Assembly (NCBI GenBank): GCA_022820665.1
Contig: JAJEFB010000036.1
Coordinates: forward strand, 162,988-226,987
DNA: 64,000 bases
Direction: 5' to 3'
Source: Anaerolineae bacterium
GTDB lineage: Bacteria; Chloroflexota; Anaerolineae; Aggregatilineales; Phototrophicaceae
The notes under the pieces were generated by a model, which saw only the letters and a program-made list of their open reading frames with translations, made no database searches and had not been told where the DNA came from. The stretch's first letter is position 1; the number at the start of each line of letters is the position of its first letter. Shown here one piece after another: positions 42,765 through 51,719 of the stretch. The position numbers and the translations under genes are program-made.

Positions 42765-44516
42765 ATGAGCCTCTTCGTCGTCTTCATAGTAGCTGCGGTG
42801 CTGCTCGGCGCGGGCGCCATGCTCTCCCCCGCCTGGCGCAGCGCGCAGCCGCGCGTCGCGCTGGCGGCGACGCTCTGCCTGGCGCTGATCGTGGGCGGCG
42901 CCGTGTTTTATGCCGAAGCCTTCGCCTGGGACACGCTGGCGGTTGATTACCTGCTATTCGCCCTGCTTTCGGGCGTGGTGCTAGGCGGCACATTGTCGAC
43001 AGCCCAGGCGCGGGCTGAAGCGCGAGGCGAACAACTAGCGGACCGCGATCAAGGCTGGCCCGGTCCACAAGACCTGGCTTTCTTGGCGCTGGTGGCCACT
43101 GTGTTCATCATCCCCCTGGTTCATCTTCCCGCGGCTTTGGGCGCGCAGGGCCAAATCGTCGGCTTCCACAGCTTGACAACATTGCATGGGGAATCTTTTC
43201 GCTCGCTGGCGCCCTTCGAGCCGCATAGCCAGGTGATCGTCTCACCCGGCTTTCATGCGCTTTCCGCGTATCTCAGCGGACAATTGAGCCAGCCGATATC
43301 GCTGATTCAGCTGAGCCTGGCGGCTGTATCCGTATATCTATTGGTCTGGTTGGCTTATGACTTTGGGTCGGAGTTGCGCGACAAGCGTCTGGGACGGGCG
43401 CTGGCAATTGCAACCCTCATGGCTGGCGGCATTCACCTCAGCTACCTTGACGGGCATTTTGCCGAGTTACTGGCGCTGCTCTTCCTGAAAGCCTTTCTGG
43501 TTTACGCTCTCCGTTTTCTGCGCGAATTCAACCTGGCTGACCTGATTGCCGGCGGCTTGATGATTGGCGCTGTATTCTATACCAGCCTTACCGTCAGCAT
43601 CATCGCGATGCTAGTCTTTGCGCTCCTTTGCCTGCTGAGCTGGACGCGTTTCGGCGCGGATTCAACTCGCAAGTCGCGCTGGGGATATGCAATCGGGTTC
43701 CCGCTCGTGGCGCTGCTCGGTATCTCGCCCTGGCTCTACAGCAGCTTGACGCTCATCTTCCCCATTTCGACCTCGACCTACCCTGCTGACTTAAGCCTCT
43801 TGGCGGATATCGTCATCGGGAACGGCATCGTGATTATTCCGCTGGCGGTTTGGGGCATCACAATCGCCTTGCGCGACCCTGGAAGCCTGCGCTTGGTATC
43901 GCTGCTGATGCTGCTCTGGCTCGCGCTGATTCTCGAGTTTTCTCTGGTCGGATTCATTGGGAAGCTACTGCCGCCGATTGGCGCCCTCGTCAACGCGCCG
44001 AACATGGCGCGGCACGGCGCGATCTTGCCCTTCAGTTGGTTCGGCGGCTTGGCTTTGTTGCGCCTATGGGAAACACACCTCCCCCAAAACCTGAAGCGGC
44101 GCTTGCGTCAATTGGCATATCCGCTGATCGCCGCGACGGGGCTGCTGCTTCTTGCGCTGGGTTTCGCCTTTGAGCCGATAGTGACAACCCTGCGACCGCT
44201 ATTGAACCTGCCGGAGCAGACCTTGACCCGCGACGATCACGCGGCCATGCTCTGGATACGCGACAACGCGCCAGCAGACGCGATTGCGCTTTCAGCCGAC
44301 GGCGAGGGCTGGCTGCCCGTCATCGCCGAGCGGCGCGCGGTCAATTTTCGCGCCGTCGCCTACTTTGAGTGGGATGACCTGGATGGCTTTCTCGGTGAGC
44401 ATGAGGCGGACTTTGTATTCCAGCCTTCTGCCGGCGCCGATCTCCCCGATTTGCCCCTGAAGCTGGTCTACGAACAAGGCGAGGCGCGGGTTTATAGCGT
44501 CAAGCGAATCCGGTGA
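42765..44516 (+). CDS. Polytopic membrane protein, glycosyltransferase C-like
   Basis: A 583-residue protein with 12 or 13 hydrophobic segments from the N-terminus to about residue 470 and a soluble C-terminal part (TRDDHAAMLWIRDNAPADAIALSADGEGWLPVIAERRAVNFRAVAYFEW). This layout, and the IRDNAPADAI motif at the start of the soluble part, resemble GT-C/PMT-like proteins that use lipid-linked sugars, but the early Asp-containing loop typical of such enzymes is not clear. It probably acts in cell-surface glycan assembly (inference). Only 15 bases separate it from vapC, without evident functional link. Confidence 0.8.
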   Translation: MSLFVVFIVAAVLLGAGAMLSPAWRSAQPRVALAATLCLALIVGGAVFYAEAFAWDTLAVDYLLFALLSGVVLGGTLSTAQARAEARGEQLADRDQGWPGPQDLAFLALVATVFIIPLVHLPAALGAQGQIVGFHSLTTLHGESFRSLAPFEPHSQVIVSPGFHALSAYLSGQLSQPISLIQLSLAAVSVYLLVWLAYDFGSELRDKRLGRALAIATLMAGGIHLSYLDGHFAELLALLFLKAFLVYALRFLREFNLADLIAGGLMIGAVFYTSLTVSIIAMLVFALLCLLSWTRFGADSTRKSRWGYAIGFPLVALLGISPWLYSSLTLIFPISTSTYPADLSLLADIVIGNGIVIIPLAVWGITIALRDPGSLRLVSLLMLLWLALILEFSLVGFIGKLLPPIGALVNAPNMARHGAILPFSWFGGLALLRLWETHLPQNLKRRLRQLAYPLIAATGLLLLALGFAFEPIVTTLRPLLNLPEQTLTRDDHAAMLWIRDNAPADAIALSADGEGWLPVIAERRAVNFRAVAYFEWDDLDGFLGEHEADFVFQPSAGADLPDLPLKLVYEQGEARVYSVKRIR

Positions 44517-44597
44517 GTGCCGTTCGCTGCCACGGGAAATGCTTGCTTGGCGACACACAACGGATCGTTGCTTCAACGTTCTGTTTCTTGAGGCGTC

Positions 44598-45197
44598 TTA
44601 CTCAGTTTGTCCGTTTGCCTGTGACAGGTTGGCGCGGTTAGCGCGAACTTGATAAAGGAAAACGGCTGCCACACCCGCAGCTTCAAAGACTAGTACACCT
44701 AGACCCAAGCCGCCATGACCCAAATGGACCATATAAAAACCGCCAAAAGTAATGACGAGCACCGCCAAAAAAGCGAACCATTGACCCTTACGTTCGCGGC
44801 TAGCGATTGTTGCGACAATGGACCGGTCTAACGCAGCAGAATCTTTCTGACTTTGCGTCTCCAACTTGATCCTGTGATTACTAAGTTCCTCAGCGATAGT
44901 TAATATTCTGTCCTGACTTGTCATCCTATGAATTTGGCGCTGCATGGAAATTTCAAAGAGTTCCTTGGCGCTTCCTTGCAAAATATCTTCCCATCGCGCC
45001 GCAATTTCAGGATGTATATCGGGACCCGAATAATACTCTTCGCTCCTCACGTGAACAATTTCTTGTTCAAATTTTTCCAGTAGTTCTTTACGTTTTTCCT
45101 CGGGTAAGGCATCTATTAGCTCCCGTGGAATAGATAGTCCGCCCACGCTTGTGGCATCGGAAGCAGATCCGCCTGGCGCACTGTCCTTCGAACTCAA
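44598..45197 (-). CDS. DUF2335 membrane protein
   Basis: A 199-residue protein of the DUF2335 family: the YSGPDIHPEIAARWEDILQGSAKELFEISMQRQIHRM segment (about residues 55-90) is diagnostic, followed by a charged helix and two C-terminal transmembrane segments (WFAFLAVLVITFGGFYMVHLG and GLGLGVLVFEAAGVAAVFLY). Function is unknown. The start is TTG at 45197, overlapping the TGA stop of the upstream small gene as TTGA, so the two are translationally coupled. The region is more AT-rich than the flanking epimerase and membrane protein genes. Confidence 0.88.
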   Translation of the reverse strand: MSSKDSAPGGSASDATSVGGLSIPRELIDALPEEKRKELLEKFEQEIVHVRSEEYYSGPDIHPEIAARWEDILQGSAKELFEISMQRQIHRMTSQDRILTIAEELSNHRIKLETQSQKDSAALDRSIVATIASRERKGQWFAFLAVLVITFGGFYMVHLGHGGLGLGVLVFEAAGVAAVFLYQVRANRANLSQANGQTE

Positions 45198-45451
45198 GTC
45201 GAGCCGCTTTCACCGGATTCTTTTTCGAATTGGTCAATAGCCTCAAGCAGCGTGTCGCCGACGTCCTGCCAAACATGGCGAAGCGCCTCGTTTCCTGCCA
45301 TGAGTCTCTTCGCTTTCCGGCGCCGCCCTAACTGCTCAAGGGAGTCCACACTCAACACGCCAAACAAGTCAAACGCGCTTGCCATGCCATGCAAGAAGGG
45401 GCGTTCCGGCAAAAGGTACTTTCGCGCAATTTCTCTTTCATAGTCCTTCAT
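45194..45451 (-). CDS. Small hypothetical protein coupled to DUF2335
   Basis: An 85-residue soluble protein starting at ATG 45451 with AAGGA nine bases upstream (the frame opens at a TTG three codons earlier). It begins MKDYEREIARKYLLPERPFLHGMASAFDLFGVLSVDSLEQLGRRRKAKRLMAGNEALRHVWQDVGDTL and is rich in helix-forming charged residues. I do not recognise a family. The TTGA overlap with the downstream gene indicates a functional unit with the membrane protein. Confidence 0.75.
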   Translation of the reverse strand: MKDYEREIARKYLLPERPFLHGMASAFDLFGVLSVDSLEQLGRRRKAKRLMAGNEALRHVWQDVGDTLLEAIDQFEKESGESGST

Positions 45452-45613
45452 CGGCAACAATCCTTAGCTAAGACTAACGATGTACAGTCATTTTATAGAG
45501 TGACATATAAGTATGTCAATAAGCTCGACCGAACGCAAACGTTTGCATAACATCTGTAAATGTGTGGATATAGCGCTATACTGCGCCTATTAGTAACACA
45601 TGAGGAGCCCCCT

Positions 45614-46462
45614 ATGTCCAAGAAAAAAGTCGTCGTCACCGGCGCCTGCGGCACGATCGCCGGGGTCTTGCTGCCGGCATTGCGCGAGCGCTATGACCTG
45701 ACCTTGCTCGATACCCGCGCCACCGACCACAACGGCGACGCCGTGCCAGGCGCGCTGCTTGCCGACCTGATGAACAAGGACCGCGACAGCTATCGCCATC
45801 ACTTCGCCGGCGCCGATGCCGTAGTGCACTGCGCCTATTATCGCCTGGGGGACCAGGGCGATGACGTTTATTTCTCATCCGAACTGGCAAACCTGCAAAT
45901 GACTTACAATGTCTACCAGGTCACCTGGGAAGAGCGGGTGCGGCGCTTGGTTGCGGCCAGTACCAACCACGCCGCTGATTTCTACGAGGGATATGCTTTG
46001 GATGGCGAGACCCCGATGGTGACGCCGGACATGAACGCCTCCGACAACTGGTACGGTTGGGCGAAGATCGCCTTCGAACAGATTGGCCAAGTTTATGCCA
46101 GCGGCGTGACGCACGGCGGCCGCCCGCTGGAGAACGTCCAGATCCGCATCGGCGGACCGCGCGAGACAGATCTGGCCGACATCAAGTTGGGCGACCTGCG
46201 CCGGATGCGCCGCGCGCTGGCGGTTTACATCAGTCAGCGCGATATGTCACAGCTGTTTATCAAGAGCATCGAAACCGAAGACATTCGCGATCAATTCGCT
46301 GTGCCCTTTCAGATCTTTTACGGCATCAGCGCCAATTCACATGCGATTTGGAGCATTGCCAATGCCCGGCGCGTCATCGGATACGCGCCGCAGGACAACT
46401 CCGAAGAGCGGTTTTTCGATCAGATTCAGGCGCATATAAAAAGCGCCGGCCTATCATCCTGA
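45614..46462 (+). CDS. NAD-dependent epimerase/dehydratase, uronate dehydrogenase-like SDR
   Basis: A 282-residue extended SDR. The NAD motif VVVTGACGTIAGVLLPAL, a Ser/Tyr/Lys triad with Tyr and Lys in NWYGWAKIAFEQ (about residues 152-163), and the overall short length resemble bacterial uronate dehydrogenases that oxidise glucuronate or galacturonate to the aldarolactone. A sugar epimerase role is also possible. The frame opens at 45560, but ATGAGGAGC leads to ATG 45614, which begins the fold correctly. It stands alone, convergent with a class III aminotransferase. Confidence 0.83.
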   Translation: MSKKKVVVTGACGTIAGVLLPALRERYDLTLLDTRATDHNGDAVPGALLADLMNKDRDSYRHHFAGADAVVHCAYYRLGDQGDDVYFSSELANLQMTYNVYQVTWEERVRRLVAASTNHAADFYEGYALDGETPMVTPDMNASDNWYGWAKIAFEQIGQVYASGVTHGGRPLENVQIRIGGPRETDLADIKLGDLRRMRRALAVYISQRDMSQLFIKSIETEDIRDQFAVPFQIFYGISANSHAIWSIANARRVIGYAPQDNSEERFFDQIQAHIKSAGLSS

Positions 46463-46486
46463 CGTATCGCTGCTATACGGCGCAGC

Positions 46487-47884
46487 TCACGCCAAGAGCA
46501 AGCCGGGCAAGGTCTCGCTGACATAGGGCTTCAAGGTATGCAGGGTCGCCTCGACGGACGCCAGCGCCTGATCGATATCGGCTTCCTGCGTCGGCGTGGA
46601 GATATTGAACATGGTCCGGGGACTGCAATGAATCCCCCGGTTGAGCAATTCCAGATGAAAGAGCTGCGGGAGCTTGCCCAGGTCCTGGTTAGCCCGCCGG
46701 ACATCGCCCAGGCTGATCAGGTCTTCATCCGTCCATTGGATCTGTTGCAGCGACCCGTAACCATGGCAGCGAGCGCGAAGGCTCGCTGACCTGAAGATGC
46801 TGTTGATTCCAGCTTGCAGTCGGTCGCCCAAGCTATTGATGCGGTCGATCGCCGCTTGATCCAGTCTCTGCATGGCAGCCATGCCTGCGACCATGGTGAT
46901 ATTGTTGCCGTTGAAGGTCCCGCTATGCTGTATGACCTCGCTGGCTCTGTCCGGATTGAACTGTTCCATGATCGCTGCCTTGCCCCCAAAGGCTCCGATA
47001 GGGAATCCGCCGCCGATGACCTTGGCCATTGCCGTCATATCCGGTACGACGCCGTAGATTTCTTGCATGCCGCCGCTGCTTAGGCGCAAGGTCACCACCT
47101 CATCAAATAGCAGCAAGACATCGTATTGATCTGCCAAATCGCGCAGTCCGCGCAGGTATCCGGGCAAGGGTGGGATCATCCCGCCGGAATTGGCCATCGG
47201 CTCGACGATGATGGCGGCGATTCGACGGTGATGTTCCGCTAGCGTGGTTTCCATCGCATTAAGATCGTTAAAGGGCGCGACCATGACCGTGTCCAGCACC
47301 GAGCTTGGCACCCCGCGCCCTTCGACCCGCGCTTCCAGCTTCTTGTTGCGATCCGGCTCGGCGCTGACGTTCACTTTGACCAAGTCCTGCGCGCCGTGAT
47401 AGCCGCCGTCGATCTTCACGATCACATCGCGCCCGGTGAAGGCGCGGGCGGCGCGCATCATCATCATGGTCGCTTCTGTGCCGGAATTGGTGAAGCGCAG
47501 CATCTCCACACTGGCGACGCGCTCAATCAGCAATTTGGCGAATTCGACTTGTGGCTTTGAAGCCGAGCCGAAGACCGTCCCCTGCGTTAACTGATCAGCC
47601 GCGTCTTCCACGATAGCCGGCGGAGCGTGACCGTGAACCAACGAGGTGTAGTTGTTGAGCAAATCCAAATAACGGTTGCCGTCGCAATCCGTCAGCCAGG
47701 CGCCCTCGCCTGTCGCCATATAGGTCGGGTAAGGACCGTAATGTGTAGATATACGCGTATCGCCGCCCGGCAAAACTCGCCGCGCCAGTTCGTGCTGGGC
47801 TTGCGAATTCGGGGTTCGCTCCCGGTACCGAGCCAAAATATCATTTTCGACATCTGCCGCCCTGCCGGTCCTGATCATTGCCAT
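46487..47884 (-). CDS. Class III pyridoxal-phosphate aminotransferase, glutamate-1-semialdehyde aminomutase-like
   Basis: A 465-residue PLP enzyme. Conserved parts are the GDTRISTHYGPYPTYMATGEGAWLTDCDGNRYLDL entry, the TNSGTEATMMMMRAARAFTGR cofactor loop, YHGAQDLV, the LLLFDEVVTLR Asp motif, and the cofactor lysine in AKVIGGGFPIGAFGG (about residue 294). It is longer than HemL and has a modified entrance, so it is more probably a HemL-related transaminase of unknown amino substrate than the haem pathway enzyme. Two ATGs (47884 and 47878) follow AAGGAA. It stands alone. Confidence 0.9.
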   Translation of the reverse strand: MAMIRTGRAADVENDILARYRERTPNSQAQHELARRVLPGGDTRISTHYGPYPTYMATGEGAWLTDCDGNRYLDLLNNYTSLVHGHAPPAIVEDAADQLTQGTVFGSASKPQVEFAKLLIERVASVEMLRFTNSGTEATMMMMRAARAFTGRDVIVKIDGGYHGAQDLVKVNVSAEPDRNKKLEARVEGRGVPSSVLDTVMVAPFNDLNAMETTLAEHHRRIAAIIVEPMANSGGMIPPLPGYLRGLRDLADQYDVLLLFDEVVTLRLSSGGMQEIYGVVPDMTAMAKVIGGGFPIGAFGGKAAIMEQFNPDRASEVIQHSGTFNGNNITMVAGMAAMQRLDQAAIDRINSLGDRLQAGINSIFRSASLRARCHGYGSLQQIQWTDEDLISLGDVRRANQDLGKLPQLFHLELLNRGIHCSPRTMFNISTPTQEADIDQALASVEATLHTLKPYVSETLPGLLLA

Positions 47885-48006
47885 TTCCTTGCCCGTGATC
47901 TGCTAGTCCCAAGATGGTAAACGCTGGCAGGGGCAAATGCAAAAAGATTACGCCTAATCACCAGGGCAATCGCTTCAAATTGTTTTTTTCGCCACAAAGA
48001 CACGAA

Positions 48007-48180
48007 AGTAGTACCAAGTAAGTAATGAGAATCTGAAAAGCAACGAGATGTAGGGGCGTTTCGGCGAAACGCCCGAAAACAGTTAGTGCAGGAACGGGCG
48101 GCACAGCGCCGCGCGTAGACACAGCGGGTCTGCCGCCCCTACAGCATACCCATTTTTCGCATGATTAACTTGGTACTACT
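48007..48180. repeat. Foldback repeat element B
   Basis: AGTAGTACCAAGT (48007-48019) pairs with ACTTGGTACTACT (48168-48180), with partly matching inner sequence (AAGTAATG and CATGATTA). The centre carries TGTAGGGGCG (48049-48058) and CGCCCCTACA (48135-48144) as a second inverted repeat, the same core as element A. Confidence 0.8.
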
Positions 48181-48321
48181 AAGAACACAAAGTTTAAGTT
48201 TTATTACAAGGAAAAACTCCTCTGAATCTGCGTGCCAAAGGGGATAGTGGCTTGTCATTGAAGACCATGTGTAGAAACAAGCGCGCAATTTTCATTTTGA
48301 ATGTCTTTTCTCTTTGCGCTC

Positions 48322-48495
48322 CGTAGTACCAATAAAATAATGCGAAAAAATCTCGTTTGTAGCGAAAGTCTTGGATGTGATCCCAATCCCACCATATGCG
48401 CTCCCCCTCTCCATTGCAATGGGGAGGGGGCCGGGGGGTGGGGTTGAATAAAGGCATTCTCGCATTCTCATGACTTACTTGCATTTACTTCTGTG
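48322..48495. repeat. Foldback repeat element C with G-run palindrome
   Basis: The left end GTAGTACCAATAAAATAATG (48323-48342) is a weaker match to the shared left arm, and the right arm CATGACTTACTTGCATTTAC (48469-48488) is identical, as reverse complement, to element A. Between them lies CTCCCCCTCTCCATTGCAAT followed by GGGGAGGGGGCC (48401-48432), a copy of the family 2 palindrome. Confidence 0.75.
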
Positions 48496-48650
48496 CCTCT
48501 ACGGTTATATTTTGGTTTTAATTGATGGTATATTGATGGACTATGATTTTAACGCGATTGCCCTGGCTTAATCACGACTTGCCACTTGGTCAATTGCTTT
48601 TCTCTGCTCTATAATCCGCGCGTTACTTTAACGCGACAATTGGAGTCAGC

Positions 48651-50102
48651 ATGCGACGTTTAATCTGCCAATCGCTCGTGGTCTTTGCGTTCACGTTACT
48701 CAGCACAGCACAAACGCCCGACTTAATGCTCGAATGGGATCCAGCCCAGAACATCATCACCGGCTCGGTTGATCTACGTGGCGCGGCAAATGTCCCGGAT
48801 CAGCAGTTCTTTTATGTGGAAGCGGCGCAATTTGATCCAGCAATGCCAGAGACGGATCTCTGGACGCCGATCATATTGCCGCCGATGACAACGATCGTTG
48901 ATGGCGCGATTGGAACCTGGCATACAGCGGTCTTCCCCGACGGCTTGTATCAAGTGCGGCTTCATGCCACCAACAGCGCGCAGGAGAGCTTCTATTATAT
49001 TCTGGCGCCGATCGCCATCAACAACGATGGTGGAACGACGAACAGCGTACCGGTGCAAGTGATCAAAAATACCGCCATGATAGAGACCGCGGAAGACATG
49101 CCCCCCGCCGCCGAGAGCGCGGAAGCGCAAACGATTCCGGCGCCGCAAGTGGAAAACCGCTTGCCGATACCGGTCGGCGGGCATGTTTTGCACTTTGGCG
49201 ATGCGGCGAAGGCTGCCATGAAATCGGCGGGCATGACCTGGGTCAAATGGCAGATCCCCTATTTCGAGGGCACAGACCTGACAGTAGCCCGCGACCGCAT
49301 CAATTGGTCGCACGAAGCGGGATTCCTAGTCCTGCTGAGCATCACCGGCGAAAAACACGCGCTCGCGGAAGGCGGCGACGCCTACCTCGATGAATATGCC
49401 GAATTCCTGGGCGGCGTAGCCGGCTTGGGCGCCGATGCCATTGAAGTCTGGAACGAGATGAACATCGACCGCGAATGGCCCACAGGACAGATTGATCCGC
49501 GCCGCTACAAGGTTATGCTGGAAAAAGCCTATACGCAGATCAAAGCCGCCAATCCCGATACCATCGTTATCACGGGCGCGCTTGCCCCGACGGGGGCGGA
49601 AGGCGCCTTTGGGCTGGCGGCGGTCTGGAACGATGATCGCTATTATTGGGGCATGGCCAACGCCGGCGTCGCCGAATTTGCCGATTGCATAGGCGCGCAT
49701 TATAACGAGGGCATCTTGCCGCCGACCTCGCAAGGCGGCGACCCGCGCGACGAGTATCCGACGCGTTACCTGCCACTGATGCTGGAGCGGGTGGCTTTTC
49801 CCTTCCGCAACTTCGATATACCGATGTGCATGACCGAAATGGGCTATCTTTCGCCAGAAGGTTATGGTCGCTTGCCCGATGCCTTCAACTGGGCGCGCTA
49901 TACATCGGTCGAGGAACAGGCGCAATGGCTGGCGCAGGCGATACAGATTTCCGCCAACTTCCAGAGGATGCCGGTCGAACTGATCATCGTCTGGAATATT
50001 GACTTCGAAAACTACGACAACGATCCGCAAGCCGGCTATGCGATAATCCGTCCCGATGGCAGTTGCCCGGCTTGCGAGACTATAGCGGCTCTGCAATTGT
50101 AG
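48651..50102 (+). CDS. Secreted clan-A glycosidase-like protein
   Basis: A 483-residue protein with a signal peptide (residues 1-20, cleavage near STA-QT). Residues 25-140 form a beta-sandwich-like N-terminal domain, then a Pro/Ala/Glu linker, then a (beta/alpha)8 domain starting near residue 165 (GHVLHFGDAAKAAMKSAGMTWVKWQI). The acid/base Glu in EVWNEMNIDREW (about residue 268) and the likely nucleophile Glu in CMTEMGYLSPEGYG (about residue 398) match clan GH-A, closest to GH39/GH5-type layouts. Substrate unknown; extracellular. GGAG lies six bases before ATG 48651. Confidence 0.8.
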   Translation: MRRLICQSLVVFAFTLLSTAQTPDLMLEWDPAQNIITGSVDLRGAANVPDQQFFYVEAAQFDPAMPETDLWTPIILPPMTTIVDGAIGTWHTAVFPDGLYQVRLHATNSAQESFYYILAPIAINNDGGTTNSVPVQVIKNTAMIETAEDMPPAAESAEAQTIPAPQVENRLPIPVGGHVLHFGDAAKAAMKSAGMTWVKWQIPYFEGTDLTVARDRINWSHEAGFLVLLSITGEKHALAEGGDAYLDEYAEFLGGVAGLGADAIEVWNEMNIDREWPTGQIDPRRYKVMLEKAYTQIKAANPDTIVITGALAPTGAEGAFGLAAVWNDDRYYWGMANAGVAEFADCIGAHYNEGILPPTSQGGDPRDEYPTRYLPLMLERVAFPFRNFDIPMCMTEMGYLSPEGYGRLPDAFNWARYTSVEEQAQWLAQAIQISANFQRMPVELIIVWNIDFENYDNDPQAGYAIIRPDGSCPACETIAALQL

Positions 50103-50295
50103 CAATTGGGCCTATCAATCGCCGAGGCTGGCGCCGGTGATATTCAAGTAACAGGCGCCGCTCCAAAACCATACATTGCGTGAACATAGCGGCTGAAGCG
50201 CGAATCATCGCATCCCTCGCCTCGAGAAACGATTACTCTTCGCTGTTAAAGGCAAGGTCTTCGTTATATGATGGAACCCTCGATTATGACATGAA

Positions 50296-50685
50296 ATGCG
50301 AGTTATGCGACGCTGGATGCGTTCTCTGGTTCTGGGTTTGGTCCTCGGCGGGCTGCTCGGCTTGTACCTGGGCTGGTTCCAGTTCCCGCGCGACGCTTAT
50401 CGGGGCGACATGACCGAACTGGCGCAATCCTTCCGCGACGATTATGCCGTTATGATCGCAGCCGGTTATGCCGCTGACGGCGATTTGCCGGGCGCGCTCG
50501 ATCGCCTGAGCCGCCTGCGGATCGATGACATTCCACGATACGTGCAGCAACTCACGGATAGAGTCATCGCCTCTTCGGCGCGCGATATACGCGACATTCG
50601 TCTCTTGGTGGCTTTGGCGCGGGGCTTGGGACGGCTGACGCCGGCGATGGAGCCCTTCCTGGACCTGCGTGGAGGGGGGCGCTAG
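50296..50685 (+). CDS. Small membrane-anchored protein of a two-gene unit
   Basis: A 129-residue protein with one N-terminal transmembrane segment (LVLGLVLGGLLGLYLGWFQF, about residues 11-30) and a soluble helical part with a tetratricopeptide-like look (AQSFRDDYAVMIAAGYAADGDLPGALDRLSRL). An alternative ATG is at 50305. I do not recognise the family. Its stop shares one base with the GTG start of the next gene, which has a similar N-terminal layout, so they probably form one complex. Confidence 0.78.
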   Translation: MRVMRRWMRSLVLGLVLGGLLGLYLGWFQFPRDAYRGDMTELAQSFRDDYAVMIAAGYAADGDLPGALDRLSRLRIDDIPRYVQQLTDRVIASSARDIRDIRLLVALARGLGRLTPAMEPFLDLRGGGR

Positions 50686-51623
50686 TGGGACGCGAATTGC
50701 CGCCGCCAGCATGGATTACTCCGCAGCCGCCACCCCCGCAAAGGGAGCTTGAAGAACCGCGTCCGCAATCCTTTTTTTCTTACGGGTTCTTTTCTTTTGC
50801 GCTGGCTGTCGGGCTGGTATTGGGTCTCGGCCTCAGTTGGGCGCTGGGTCCTCTGCCGGAGCGCAATACCGAGCCCTTTCAGTTGAAACGAGAAGATCGC
50901 AACCATTACCTGATTGCGATCGCCCTGGAATATGAGCATAGTGGCAATCTGCACCGGGCTTTGGAAAAACTGGTCGCGCTGCGTCCACTTGGCGATCCTT
51001 TGCAAGCGCTGGCTGATGCCGCTTGCGAGCTCGCCAGCAGCGATTACATAAACAGTGAAAGCGGTGTCAAGGCTCTGCGTATGGCGGCGCGCATGTACAC
51101 AGCGCAGGGACGCGGCGGCTGCGCCGAACCCTTGCTGCCAGCCGAAGATCTCCCGGACAAACCGGCAGCGGCCTCCGACCCGGCAGCGCCTCTGCCATCG
51201 CCAACGGCGCCCCCTACCAAGACACCATCCAGACGCGCCAGCAGAGCGACCGCGACCTTGCGCGCAGTCGCCACCTCAGTCCCGCAGAGAACCTTCTCGC
51301 CCTTACCGGCCAGCACCTTCTGCGATACCGCCAATCGTGCGGTGATCGAGGTCAAGATCGTCGACTACCTGGGCCGTGGCATCCCGGGACAAAGAATCCG
51401 CGTGCGCTGGGGCGATGAGGAAAACGTCTTTCTCAGCGGGCTCAAACCAGAGCGCGGAACCGGCTATGCCGATTTCCAGATGGACGAAGAAATCAGTTAT
51501 TCGATCGACATGCCGGGCGCGTCGGATCCCCTGCGCGCCGATTTGATCACCGGGCGCTGCTATACCGAAAGCGGCCGCGAATCCTTGAAATCTTTCCGCG
51601 TCACCTTTCGCGCGGACAGCTAG
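50685..51623 (+). CDS. Membrane protein with Pro-rich linker and C-terminal beta domain
   Basis: A 312-residue protein from GTG 50685. A Pro-rich cytoplasmic start (PPPAWITPQPPPPQ) precedes a transmembrane segment (FFSFALAVGLVLGLGLSWALG, about residues 34-54), a short helical domain with the same NHYLIAIALEYEHSGNLHRALEKLVAL pattern as the upstream protein, a Pro/Ala/Thr-rich linker, and a C-terminal immunoglobulin-like domain with two Cys (FCDTANRAVIEVKIVDYLGRGIPGQRIRVRW ... ITGRCYTESG). It is probably a cell-surface protein. Function is unknown. Confidence 0.78.
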   Translation: MGRELPPPAWITPQPPPPQRELEEPRPQSFFSYGFFSFALAVGLVLGLGLSWALGPLPERNTEPFQLKREDRNHYLIAIALEYEHSGNLHRALEKLVALRPLGDPLQALADAACELASSDYINSESGVKALRMAARMYTAQGRGGCAEPLLPAEDLPDKPAAASDPAAPLPSPTAPPTKTPSRRASRATATLRAVATSVPQRTFSPLPASTFCDTANRAVIEVKIVDYLGRGIPGQRIRVRWGDEENVFLSGLKPERGTGYADFQMDEEISYSIDMPGASDPLRADLITGRCYTESGRESLKSFRVTFRADS

Positions 51624-51719
51624 GCAACCGCGCGAGCTGGCTACCTGTCTTGCAACCAGCCGCGCAGAATCCCGTAAACTGATTAGGCATAACTTAAGAA
51701 TTTGTGACGAGGAAAGCAA

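Larger units (their letters stand above)
47955..48575. repeat. Composite foldback repeat (elements B and C inside one outer inverted repeat)
   Basis: The outer arms CCAGGGCAATCGC (47961-47973) and GCGATTGCCCTGG (48553-48565) are exact inverted repeats nearly 600 bases apart. Inside are element B (48007-48180) and element C (48322-48495), described separately. The whole occupies the 766-base gap between the aminotransferase and the secreted glycosidase, and no gene-like frame with coding bias was seen in it. Confidence 0.75.

Noticed and set aside
48194..48484. A 96-codon minus-strand frame between the aminotransferase and the secreted glycosidase
   Set aside because: It lies across the repeat elements B/C and reads through the G-run palindrome, with no ribosome site or recognisable protein.
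47955..48575. CRISPR array
   Set aside because: The repeats are inverted pairs of unequal spacing, not regularly spaced direct repeats, and no cas gene is present.
50180..50413. A 77-codon frame before the two-gene membrane unit
   Set aside because: It overlaps the clear membrane-protein gene in another frame and becomes Trp/Ser/Cys-rich there, as shadow frames do.
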